Of a stretch of DNA of 5,379 bases, positions 1 through 5,379 are shown piece by piece. The notes beneath the pieces are model-generated. The model was not told the origin of the DNA. It saw only the letters and a list, made by a program, of their open reading frames with translations, and ran no database searches. The translations under genes were made by a program, and so were the position numbers. How positions within the stretch are numbered: position 1 is the first letter of the stretch; the number at the start of each line of letters is the position of its first letter. Origin of the DNA: Desulfobacterales bacterium (lineage in GTDB: Bacteria; Desulfobacterota; Desulfobacteria; Desulfobacterales; Desulfosalsimonadaceae). The DNA is taken from NCBI GenBank assembly GCA_007135795.1, contig SLIE01000505.1:1-5379 (forward strand), given 5' to 3'.

Positions 1-51
1 GCTTGTCCACCACTTCTTTTTCGGAGCCTTTTTTTCTTCCTTGTCTTGGGC

Positions 52-447
52 CTAATCATGCAAGTTCAGAATATCAGTCATTTCCTGATTGCCACGGTTG
101 AGTGACTTCAGATAGTTTTCCATTGTGGTCGGTCGATCCAGGTCACCTACCATCCGTTTCAATGTAACCGACCAGATTGCTCCTGTGCTCGCAGACCAGA
201 AAATGTTTATATTGTTTTCGAATCGAGCAACTATCGGATTTGAATCAAACAGATGAGCTTTACCAAAGTGATTATAGCAAAATACCAAATCGTTCGGCTC
301 GTCTATGGATGTTGCGATACTGATCCGAACCAGATGTGGTGCTGGGATATTACGTGGCTTTACACCTGGGTCGACGGGATGTTTTTTTCTCTGTTTATGA
401 TCGTGGTTAGCGGGCTCGCTTCTCTCAGTCCAATCGACAAACTCCAA
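52..447 (-). CDS. hypothetical protein, 131 aa, unknown function
   Basis: I do not recognise this protein. The frame gives 131 residues from a TTG start, with mixed, natural-looking codon choice and no low-complexity stretch. The first 30 residues are charged and hydrophilic (a QRKKH cluster near residues 19-23), and the middle is mixed hydrophobic and aromatic (LVFCYNHFGKAHLFDSNP). No signal peptide, membrane segment or catalytic motif is visible, so a soluble cytoplasmic protein is the default guess. The frame is open for nine more codons upstream to a TAA at 475-477, with no ATG in it. No good Shine-Dalgarno lies before the TTG, so the 5' end may be damaged or misplaced. It is divergent from the gene at 850. 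After its TAG the same frame stays open to the window edge with Lys-rich codons. It could be a truncated gene remnant. Confidence 0.42.
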   Translation of the reverse strand: MEFVDWTERSEPANHDHKQRKKHPVDPGVKPRNIPAPHLVRISIATSIDEPNDLVFCYNHFGKAHLFDSNPIVARFENNINIFWSASTGAIWSVTLKRMVGDLDRPTTMENYLKSLNRGNQEMTDILNLHD

Positions 448-665
448 CCCATTCTTTGATTTTGAGATAGCTTCTTACGTAAATTTTAAAAAAAATGACT
501 CATCGTGTGGCACTAATAGAGTATCTATATTATTATTGGGTTATGCCTAATAGCTTATACTTGCTTATCGGTTATTGCGGCAATCGATTCGTCATAATTC
601 TTCATAGATCATAAGTAGTATTGTTGCTTATTATATTTAATTCCTTGATTTTATTTAAATTTGAT

Positions 666-691
666 ATTTATAATAAGTGCATTTATAATAA
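666..691. repeat. 11-bp direct repeat, 15-bp period
   Basis: The sequence ATTTATAATAA occurs exactly twice, at 666-676 and 681-691, in the AT-rich region upstream of the exported-protein gene. A 15-bp period is 1.4 helical turns, so the copies would not face the same side of the helix. The repeat is clear, but in DNA this AT-rich an operator role is only a possibility. Confidence 0.45.
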
Positions 692-777
692 ATATGTAGC
701 TAAAGGGTTTGGTTAAGTGGCTTATAAATCAATTGGAAGATAAAATCAGGCGTTAGGTACCATGTTTTAGTAGTTTT

Positions 778-804
778 TTGATTACGCCAAATCTTCTATA
801 TAGT
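778..804 (+). promoter_or_regulatory. candidate sigma-70 promoter for the 850 gene
   Basis: TTGATT (778-783, four of six matches to TTGACA) is followed after 15 bases by TATAGT (799-804, five of six matches to TATAAT). The spacer is shorter than the usual 16-18 bases, so this is a weak candidate. The position, about 45 bases before the start codon, is suitable. Confidence 0.25.
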
Positions 805-835
805 ACTCTAACTGAATAAATATTGAATAATTCAT

Positions 836-844
836 AAAGAGGTG
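836..844 (+). promoter_or_regulatory. ribosome binding site for the TTG start at 850
   Basis: AAAGAGGTG ends five bases before the TTG at 850. It is a good Shine-Dalgarno match and decides the non-ATG start. No ATG lies nearby in this frame. Confidence 0.7.
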
Positions 845-849
845 TTCCC

Positions 850-1383
850 TTGTCGCGTTTCACTATATTGCTTGTTTTTTTCTTACTGAATGCTTTGATT
901 ATTCCGGCAGGAGCCCGGTCACAGAGTTATCTGATATTGGATAAAGCCCCAGATGTTGAACACCGGGAAGAAACCGGAGCCCCGCTACCTGATAGTTTTC
1001 CTCCCTCATTGCGATGGCGTGCAGTGACATTGAATCCAATTGTAAAAAATCAGGATGAGGTAAAAAAAGGTGATGCGCTTGTTCTCAATCTGTTCCCTGA
1101 TACCTGGTACACAGCGGAGATTGAACGGGTTGAAAAAAATGTTCAGGGAGTGATTACCGTCAGCGGTCGGATCAGAGATTATCAGGCGGCGCATATTATC
1201 ATAACCACTGCCGAGAAAAATACGTTTGTAGAGATTCGTATCCCCCAGAAAAATTCAATATACCGTATTCAGAGCCGCCCCGGAGAGTCTTTAAGCTACC
1301 TGCTTGAACTGGATGTGGGAAAAATGGATTATAAAGAAAGTGCTCCGCCATTGACCCCGCCAGATAACTTAAGAATTAAATAG
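850..1383 (+). CDS. exported stand-alone homologue of the metallopeptidase propeptide region
   Basis: The 177-residue product starts with a Sec signal peptide: basic MSR, hydrophobic core at residues 4-19, likely cleavage near AGA-R at 22-23. Residues 54-168 align with residues 82-197 of the zinc metallopeptidase encoded 422 bp downstream, with a single one-residue gap. Shared anchors are W56, LNP (61-63), KGD (73-75), FPD (82-84), Y87, N97, TV (103-104), Y111, IRIP (129-132), Y138, LELD (152-155) and MD (159-160), about one third identity. In the protease this segment sits between signal peptide and catalytic domain, the propeptide position. The protein ends exactly where the catalytic domain would begin and has no catalytic motif and no Cys. 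By inference it is an exported inhibitor or folding helper in trans, or the remnant of a duplicated protease. No metallopeptidase remnant is visible in the downstream frames. Confidence 0.8.
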   Translation: MSRFTILLVFFLLNALIIPAGARSQSYLILDKAPDVEHREETGAPLPDSFPPSLRWRAVTLNPIVKNQDEVKKGDALVLNLFPDTWYTAEIERVEKNVQGVITVSGRIRDYQAAHIIITTAEKNTFVEIRIPQKNSIYRIQSRPGESLSYLLELDVGKMDYKESAPPLTPPDNLRIK

Positions 1384-1614
1384 ACCGGTTGTTGCAAGTG
1401 TTCGTGATGTTACCTTTTTAGGATACTTTATTGTGCCTAAGTGGTTCATGGCACAAATACAAAATACACCGAAATGGGTCGAAACGTCTGTCTCACAAGG
1501 CAAGAGAAGATAGAATAACGGGTATTTTTGAACGTCAAACAATGCAGGCGGAACAAGATGCATCGGCCAACGAAATCCATTGCATTTCGGATTTTGATTA
1601 AAAATAAACGGGTT

Positions 1615-1643
1615 TTGACTTCTATCCGCATCTTCAATATTGA
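1615..1643 (+). promoter_or_regulatory. weak promoter candidate upstream of the protease gene
   Basis: TTGACT (1615-1620, five of six matches to the -35 consensus) is followed by a 17-base spacer and TATTGA (1638-1643, three of six matches to the -10 consensus). Spacing is ideal but the -10 is poor. If used, transcription would start near 1650 and the RNA would carry the 1668-1786 stem as a leader. Confidence 0.22.
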
Positions 1644-1786
1644 TTGCGTCGTAAAAGTCCACGCGCTCGATAAAGATAGCTAAGCTAAAAGTCGCACATA
1701 CAAAGCGTAGTGATTGATTCCCAGCGGATGGAAAATCGCTATAAAGAAGGAAATGCGACTTTTACAACCCTATCAATATTGTATCG
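1635..1786. repeat. nested and alternative inverted repeats; possible structured leader or MITE-like element
   Basis: A perfect 11-bp inverted repeat, TAAAAGTCGCA (1686-1696) and TGCGACTTTTA (1754-1764), is nested in further pairs: CGATA/TATCG (1668-1672 with 1782-1786), GATAG/CTATC (1675-1679 with 1770-1774), AGCG/CGCT (1704-1707 with 1737-1740) and TTCC/GGAA (1718-1721 with 1730-1733). Separately, 1635-1659 is the reverse complement of 1757-1781 at 22 of 25 positions. The 1757-1764 strand is used in both pairings, so the two folds exclude each other. The structure ends eight bases before the Shine-Dalgarno of the protease gene. It could be a regulatory leader RNA or a small non-autonomous repeat element. 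No clear target-site duplication is visible around the 11-bp ends. Confidence 0.5.
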
Positions 1787-1793
1787 CTACAAC

Positions 1794-1800
1794 GAAGGGG
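1794..1800 (+). promoter_or_regulatory. ribosome binding site for the ATG at 1806
   Basis: GAAGGGG ends five bases before the ATG at 1806 and is the best Shine-Dalgarno near the protease gene. The alternative GTG at 1896 has none. This favours 1806, although the signal peptide would then begin only at about residue 31. Confidence 0.5.
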
Positions 1801-1805
1801 CATAG

Positions 1806-4550
1806 ATGGGAAATATCACTGAATGTCCAATCCGACGTTATGATTCTGAAACCGGCAGGGGAAATCCTATCCCCGGCAGCCAGTTCAATAGACGAGTGAC
1901 CGTCAAGGTATTTCTTTCGACGCTCCTATTGTCACTATTCTTGATCTTGCTTGGTCCTGTTGGAACCATAGCAGCTGAGCACACGCTTTTTTTTGAGCCT
2001 GAATTTGTAGCATCTGAAACGATTCCACTGGTCAGTTCATCAGAGGTCAGGCGTTGGCAGGAGGTTAGGCTGAACCCCGTTATTGCCGATGCCGAGGCGA
2101 TGATGAAAGGGGACATCGTTAAGATAAACCCGTTTCCCGATGTTGAATATTACGCTATCGTCGACAGCATGGAAAGCAATATCAATGGCACGGTTACCGT
2201 GCGTGCATCCCTCGATGCATACCCCTATGGATATCTTATGATCTCTACGTCTTCGGATCAACGCAGTCTCGGCACGATTCGGATCCCGGAGCGGGGAGAA
2301 AGATATAGCATAACAAGCATGGCGGGGGGAGACAGAAGCGCTATTCTTGAATTGGATTCGGAAAGGATGGATAAACTCCGTTCCGGCACCCCGCTTGAGC
2401 TTGAAGACCCGGTGATGATGGCTGATGAACCGGTGATCCCGTATGATGAGGGCGAAGAGGATTTTGCTGACCCAGGCGATTTTGGCCCGGAAGATCAGGC
2501 TACCATTGATGTCATGGTAGTATATACCCCTGCGGCCCGCATTTGGGCGGAGAATGCCGGCGGTATCAATAATATTATTGCACAGGCGATGGAAAAAAGC
2601 CAGTTGACGCTCGATAACAGCGAAACATATGTCAATCTGAATCTTGTCCATTCCGCTGAAGTGAATTATTCGGAAAGCGGTGACTCTTCCACTGACCTTG
2701 TGCGCTTGAGAAACCAGGGTGATGGCTACATGGAAGGGGTTCATGCATTGCGCGATGCATACCAGGCCGATCTTGTTGCATTGTTTGCCGTATTGCACGA
2801 CGTTGGCGGGAGGGCCTATCTTCTCAATTCCAGAGATGGCAGGCCGGATTCAGCCTTCAGTATTACGCGGGTGCAGCAGGCCGGTTTTTCATATACGTTT
2901 ATGCACGAACTAGCCCATAATATGGGACTTCATCACTCCAAGGGGCAGAACGAGTCTTCGGGCCCGACGCTCTGGCTTAACTGGCCGGAAAACCGGTGGT
3001 CTGCCGGCTGGGAGTGGATCGGAAGGAATGGTAATCATTATGCTTCTCTTATGACCTATGAAAGCGGGACATATTTTGACGATGGAATTCACCGCACCAG
3101 AGTCGCGCATATATCCAACCCGAATGTAAATCACGTAGGTGTACCCACCGGAGACCGTGTTGATGGTGATAATGCCCGGACATTGCGCGAGATGAAACAT
3201 ATTGTAGCAGCATACAGGAGGGGTGCAGTGAGGACCTACACCCTGACTTATGAAGCGGGAGACGGCGGGTTTATCGAAGGGAATGTCCGGCAAACCATCC
3301 GGGAAGGGGAAGATGGCACCGCTGTTGAAGCGGTTCCAGACGATGGGTATTATTTTGTGCAGTGGAATGACGGCCGCACGGATAACCCCCGGATCGACCG
3401 GAACATAACAACGGATATGGTCATAACTGCCAATTTTAATAGAAGGGTGGTTAACACTTACACCTTGACCTATGAAGCGGGAGACGGCGGGTTTATCAAA
3501 GGGAATGTCCGGCAAACCATCCGGGAGGGGGAAGATGGCACCGCTGTTGAAGCGGTTCCAGACGATGGGTATTATTTTGTGCAGTGGAATGACGGCCGCA
3601 CGGATAACCCCCGGATCGACCGGGACATAACAACGAATATGGTCATAACTGCTGATTATGCAAAGAGTTTTGCAGGCGGGGAAGGAACACCGGAAAATCC
3701 GTTTCTCATATCAAATTCGGAGCAACTTGCACGGGTGCGGTACGATCTTGATAAGCATTTCAAGCTGCAAAATGATATCGATCTGGAAAAGCTGAATAGA
3801 GAGCCGATAGGAACATCTAATGATCCATTTACAGGCGTGTTTGATGGGAATGGTCATGTAATTAAAAATCTCTTTGTTGACGGCGGTGATTTCATCGATA
3901 CCGGGATGTTCGGCTATGCCCGAGATGCTGAAATCAGAAATACAGCAATCGAAAATGTGGATGTAAAAGGGGGCGATAATGTTGGGGGTCTTGTGGGATA
4001 TGCAGTCGACACCATCATTGAACAATCCTTTGTAACGGGGTTTGTAAGCGGCAGGGAAAATGTTGGCGGATTGTTGGGCTTCCTGGTGAAAGAGGTCTCT
4101 GAAACCATGGTCTTAAATTCTTATGCGGATTGCGATGTTGTTGGCATTTCAAGTGTGGGCGGTCTTGTCGGCAAACTTGGTTCGATGGCCAGAATTGAAA
4201 ACGCATATGCGGTGGGGAGTATGACCGGCGACAATGATGTAGGCGGCCTGGTAGGGCAAAATGGGAACGAAAGTCACGCAAATGTGATTAACAGCTATTG
4301 GGACACCGACATAGGGCCTTCAACCTCAAAAGGAGGCACTGGAAAAACAACGGTCTTGATGAGGCGTAAAAATACGTTTGTGGATTGGAACTTTGATGAT
4401 GTGTGGGGCATCAGGGAGGATGAAACCTATCCTTACTTGCAATTGTGGCCTGCTCAGGGAGGAGGAACTGGTAGTGAGAGCTCAAGGGGATATGAATCGA
4501 GCCTCGGATGTTTCATTAACACATTAATAATTTTAGATAACGATTATTAG
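1806..4550 (+). CDS. exported reprolysin-like zinc metallopeptidase with B-repeats, GLUG region and CFI-like tail
   Basis: A 914-residue exported protease. Residues 31-57 form a Sec signal peptide (TVK, hydrophobic core, cleavage near AA-E at 57-58). Residues about 82-197 are a propeptide-like domain shared with the 850-1383 product. An acidic linker (198-230) follows. The metzincin catalytic domain spans about 232-472: HELAHNMGLHH at 367-377 gives zinc ligands H367, H371, H377 and catalytic E368, and SLMTYES gives Met-turn M416, as in reprolysin-like M12B peptidases. Two divergent InlB B-repeats (about 477-544 and 551-618) precede a GLUG-type region (about 624-880, with several VGGLVG motifs), probably a beta-helix for binding. 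The tail is Gly/Ser-rich and ends GCFINTL, resembling a CFI-box terminus. The mature chain has only C776 and C902, so no Cys switch. ATG 1806 has a Shine-Dalgarno; GTG 1896 would put the signal peptide at the N-terminus and may be the true start. Substrate is unknown. Confidence 0.9.
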   Translation: MGNITECPIRRYDSETGRGNPIPGSQFNRRVTVKVFLSTLLLSLFLILLGPVGTIAAEHTLFFEPEFVASETIPLVSSSEVRRWQEVRLNPVIADAEAMMKGDIVKINPFPDVEYYAIVDSMESNINGTVTVRASLDAYPYGYLMISTSSDQRSLGTIRIPERGERYSITSMAGGDRSAILELDSERMDKLRSGTPLELEDPVMMADEPVIPYDEGEEDFADPGDFGPEDQATIDVMVVYTPAARIWAENAGGINNIIAQAMEKSQLTLDNSETYVNLNLVHSAEVNYSESGDSSTDLVRLRNQGDGYMEGVHALRDAYQADLVALFAVLHDVGGRAYLLNSRDGRPDSAFSITRVQQAGFSYTFMHELAHNMGLHHSKGQNESSGPTLWLNWPENRWSAGWEWIGRNGNHYASLMTYESGTYFDDGIHRTRVAHISNPNVNHVGVPTGDRVDGDNARTLREMKHIVAAYRRGAVRTYTLTYEAGDGGFIEGNVRQTIREGEDGTAVEAVPDDGYYFVQWNDGRTDNPRIDRNITTDMVITANFNRRVVNTYTLTYEAGDGGFIKGNVRQTIREGEDGTAVEAVPDDGYYFVQWNDGRTDNPRIDRDITTNMVITADYAKSFAGGEGTPENPFLISNSEQLARVRYDLDKHFKLQNDIDLEKLNREPIGTSNDPFTGVFDGNGHVIKNLFVDGGDFIDTGMFGYARDAEIRNTAIENVDVKGGDNVGGLVGYAVDTIIEQSFVTGFVSGRENVGGLLGFLVKEVSETMVLNSYADCDVVGISSVGGLVGKLGSMARIENAYAVGSMTGDNDVGGLVGQNGNESHANVINSYWDTDIGPSTSKGGTGKTTVLMRRKNTFVDWNFDDVWGIREDETYPYLQLWPAQGGGTGSESSRGYESSLGCFINTLIILDNDY
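3249..3652 (+). repeat. tandem near-identical repeat encoding the two B-repeats
   Basis: Two units, 3249-3430 and 3471-3652, recur with a 222-bp (74-codon) period and differ at only four of 182 positions by eye. Three differences change the residue (E491 to K, N533 to D, D537 to N in the second copy) and one is silent (GAA to GAG). The junction between units is less alike. This is a recent in-frame duplication or a gene-conversion product, and a hot spot for copy-number change by recombination or slippage. Confidence 0.92.
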
Positions 4551-4730
4551 ACCAGAACCGTCTGCGGGTTGGTGCCTTGTGGCAAAGCGCTACTCTGGTG
4601 CTTGGGCGGGCGTCTCCCTGGGAAAACGCATGCGAGTGGAAAAACTGTCTTTACATTGGAGTCCAGCATAATCATCCCTGATGAGGATGATAAAAGACAG
4701 ATCAGAGCATCTGAATGTTCATATACGTCA

Positions 4731-4736
4731 GGGAGG
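4731..4736 (+). promoter_or_regulatory. ribosome binding site for the TTG start at 4742
   Basis: GGGAGG ends five bases before TTG 4742, a strong Shine-Dalgarno. It favours this start over ATG 4715 and ATG 4772 in the same frame, neither of which has a comparable site. Confidence 0.6.
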
Positions 4737-4741
4737 CACCC

Positions 4742-5379
4742 TTGGACGGAAAAGAACAGATCTTTTTATCTATGAAAGAGGCAATTTCCGCTATACGATT
4801 TGATTTTTGCCAATACCCGTCTCAGATCCCGCTTTTTGTGGATCTCTGTCCTTTGATCCTCGGACCGGAAATCAAGATTGTAAATAATTCTAAATATGAC
4901 GGTTTGTGGATCTCTGTCCCCGGCCGCCGGCATAATGCCCGGATGCGTAATATAACAGCTCGGGATCTGGGCCACCTTTTGATCAAAACCCTTGAAAAAT
5001 CTCCACCTACACCCGGGGTGATGGCGGATATTTGCCAACGTATTTTTTTGATTTCAGCAAAGCCGGCGGGCAATGGTACCGGTTCAAAAGCAGGGATCCG
5101 GATTCATGCGGACATGGGAGGTTTTGAGTGCAGGCAGTGCGGCAGGTGCTGCCGGGAACTCGATTACCGACATGAACTGGAACGTGCTGATTTTAAGCGC
5201 TGGGAAAAACTTGGAAGAGACGATATCTTGGAGCGAGTGGCCACGGTCACCCGCGCCGGTCGAATTGTTTCCTATGCCATCTGGATAGAACCTGGGACCC
5301 GGCGTTTTACAGAAAATTGTCCCTGGCTGACGCCGGCATACCTGAAAAATAAATCAACTCGTTGGGTTTGCCGGATTCA
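4742..5379 (+). CDS. YkgJ-family cysteine-cluster protein, 3' end missing
   Basis: The frame is open from TTG 4742 to the window edge, 212 codons plus two bases, so the gene is cut by the window and not broken. The marker is FECRQCGRCC, a CxxCxxCC cluster with C130, C133, C136 and C137, followed by ENCPW (C193) and WVCRI (C210). This Cys order is that of the YkgJ family (formerly UPF0153), whose members are thought to bind zinc or an Fe-S cluster; their cellular role is poorly known. No signal peptide is seen, so it is probably cytoplasmic. Residues 1-125 precede the cluster and are longer than in minimal family members; I cannot assign a domain to them, and a later start (ATG 5021 or 5114) is possible. 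The 191-bp spacer after the protease gene has no visible terminator. No functional link to the protease is evident. Confidence 0.75.
   Translation, partial: MDGKEQIFLSMKEAISAIRFDFCQYPSQIPLFVDLCPLILGPEIKIVNNSKYDGLWISVPGRRHNARMRNITARDLGHLLIKTLEKSPPTPGVMADICQRIFLISAKPAGNGTGSKAGIRIHADMGGFECRQCGRCCRELDYRHELERADFKRWEKLGRDDILERVATVTRAGRIVSYAIWIEPGTRRFTENCPWLTPAYLKNKSTRWVCRI
4835..4919. repeat. 17-bp exact direct repeat inside the YkgJ-family gene
   Basis: TTTGTGGATCTCTGTCC occurs at 4835-4851 and 4903-4919, 68 bp apart. Since 68 is not a multiple of three, the copies are read in different frames (FVDLCP-like and LWISVP-like), so this is a DNA-level repeat and not a peptide repeat. A 17-mer recurring by chance in a window this size is unlikely. 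The flanks do not match beyond the repeat. Confidence 0.8.

Larger units (their letters stand above)
448..849. other. AT-rich divergent intergenic region
   Basis: These roughly 400 bases lie between the minus-strand gene and the plus-strand gene at 850 and must hold the promoters of both if they are expressed. The stretch is clearly more AT-rich than the flanking genes and has no convincing reading frame. Visible elements are an 11-bp direct repeat (666-691), a small palindrome ATTGC-G-GCAAT (574-584), two copies of TTGCTTAT (around 561 and 625) and a weak promoter-like pair at 778-804. I see no rho-independent terminator, tRNA or CRISPR repeat. Confidence 0.6.
1384..1805. other. gene-poor region with nested inverted repeats
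   Basis: This 422-bp stretch separates the propeptide-like gene from the protease gene, so the two are not an obvious tight operon. I see no remnant of a metallopeptidase catalytic domain in it. It holds a short hairpin, TTGTGCC at 1431-1437 pairing with GGCACAA at 1450-1456 around a 12-base loop and without a T-tract, so not a standard terminator. It also has a TTGACT promoter-like hexamer at 1615-1620 and the inverted-repeat structure at 1635-1786. A minus-strand frame stays open from 1761 to its stop at 1369-1371 and is treated as doubtful. Confidence 0.5.

Noticed and set aside
253..459. Plus-strand 68-codon frame rich in Trp, Cys and Phe
   Set aside because: It lies antisense to the more protein-like 52-447 frame and has unnatural composition; best explained as a shadow.
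545..758. GCCTAAT (545-551) and GTTAGGT (752-758) as possible attC integron core sites
   Set aside because: They are about 200 bp apart, longer than usual attC sites, the first does not match RYYYAAC at its last base, and no L-box pairing or integrase is visible.
1431..1456. Hairpin TTGTGCC/GGCACAA as a terminator for the 850 gene
   Set aside because: The stem is only 7 bp, the loop is 12 bases, and neither strand has a following T-tract.
2040..2798. Minus-strand 252-codon frame
   Set aside because: Fully antisense to the metallopeptidase catalytic region, whose motifs are unambiguous; a shadow.
2910..3515. Minus-strand 201-codon frame with an internal repeat
   Set aside because: Antisense to the protease; its repeat merely mirrors the B-repeat duplication.
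1806..4550. Peptidyl-Asp metallopeptidase (M72) activity for the protease
   Set aside because: The HExxHxxGxxH motif and Met-turn support a metzincin, but no visible residue fixes cleavage specificity, so only the broader reprolysin-like call is kept.
4569..4775. Plus-strand 68-codon frame between the protease and YkgJ-family genes
   Set aside because: TTG start without a clear Shine-Dalgarno, no recognisable motif, and its end overlaps the better supported 4742 gene.
4766..5073. Two overlapping minus-strand frames near the right end
   Set aside because: Antisense to the continuous plus-strand frame that leads into the CxxCxxCC cluster; shadows.

Overview
The window most likely comes from a Gram-negative bacterium of the Desulfobacterota (former Deltaproteobacteria) type. 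This is an inference from protein style: a secreted zinc protease with InlB-type B-repeats, GLUG motifs and a Gly/Ser tail ending in a CFI-box-like motif, next to a YkgJ-type Cys-cluster protein with a long N-terminal region. Nothing in the window fixes the species. Start codons are often TTG.

Layout. A small minus-strand gene of unknown function (52-447, TTG start) lies at the left. A roughly 400-bp AT-rich intergenic region (448-849) separates it from a divergent plus-strand gene (850-1383) encoding a 177-residue exported protein. A second gene-poor stretch (1384-1805) holds a complex inverted-repeat structure directly upstream of the main gene. The main gene (1806-4550) encodes a 914-residue exported metzincin-type zinc metallopeptidase. 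A 191-bp spacer follows, then a YkgJ-family gene (4742 onward) that runs off the right edge. It has no stop codon inside the window.

How the genes relate. The 177-residue protein is visibly homologous, at roughly one third identity over about 115 residues, to the region between the signal peptide and the catalytic domain of the metallopeptidase, which is where a propeptide would sit. The window therefore has a complete protease (propeptide, catalytic domain, two nearly identical B-repeats, GLUG region, CFI-like tail) and, beside it, a free-standing exported copy of the propeptide-like domain. It could be an inhibitor or folding helper acting in trans, or the remnant of a second protease gene. 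The sequence alone cannot decide.

The 1635-1786 segment can fold in two mutually exclusive ways, because the arm around 1757-1764 can pair with either of two upstream arms. It ends eight bases before the best ribosome binding site of the protease gene. It may be a regulatory leader or a small MITE-like element. This segment and the stand-alone propeptide homologue are the two observations most worth following up.
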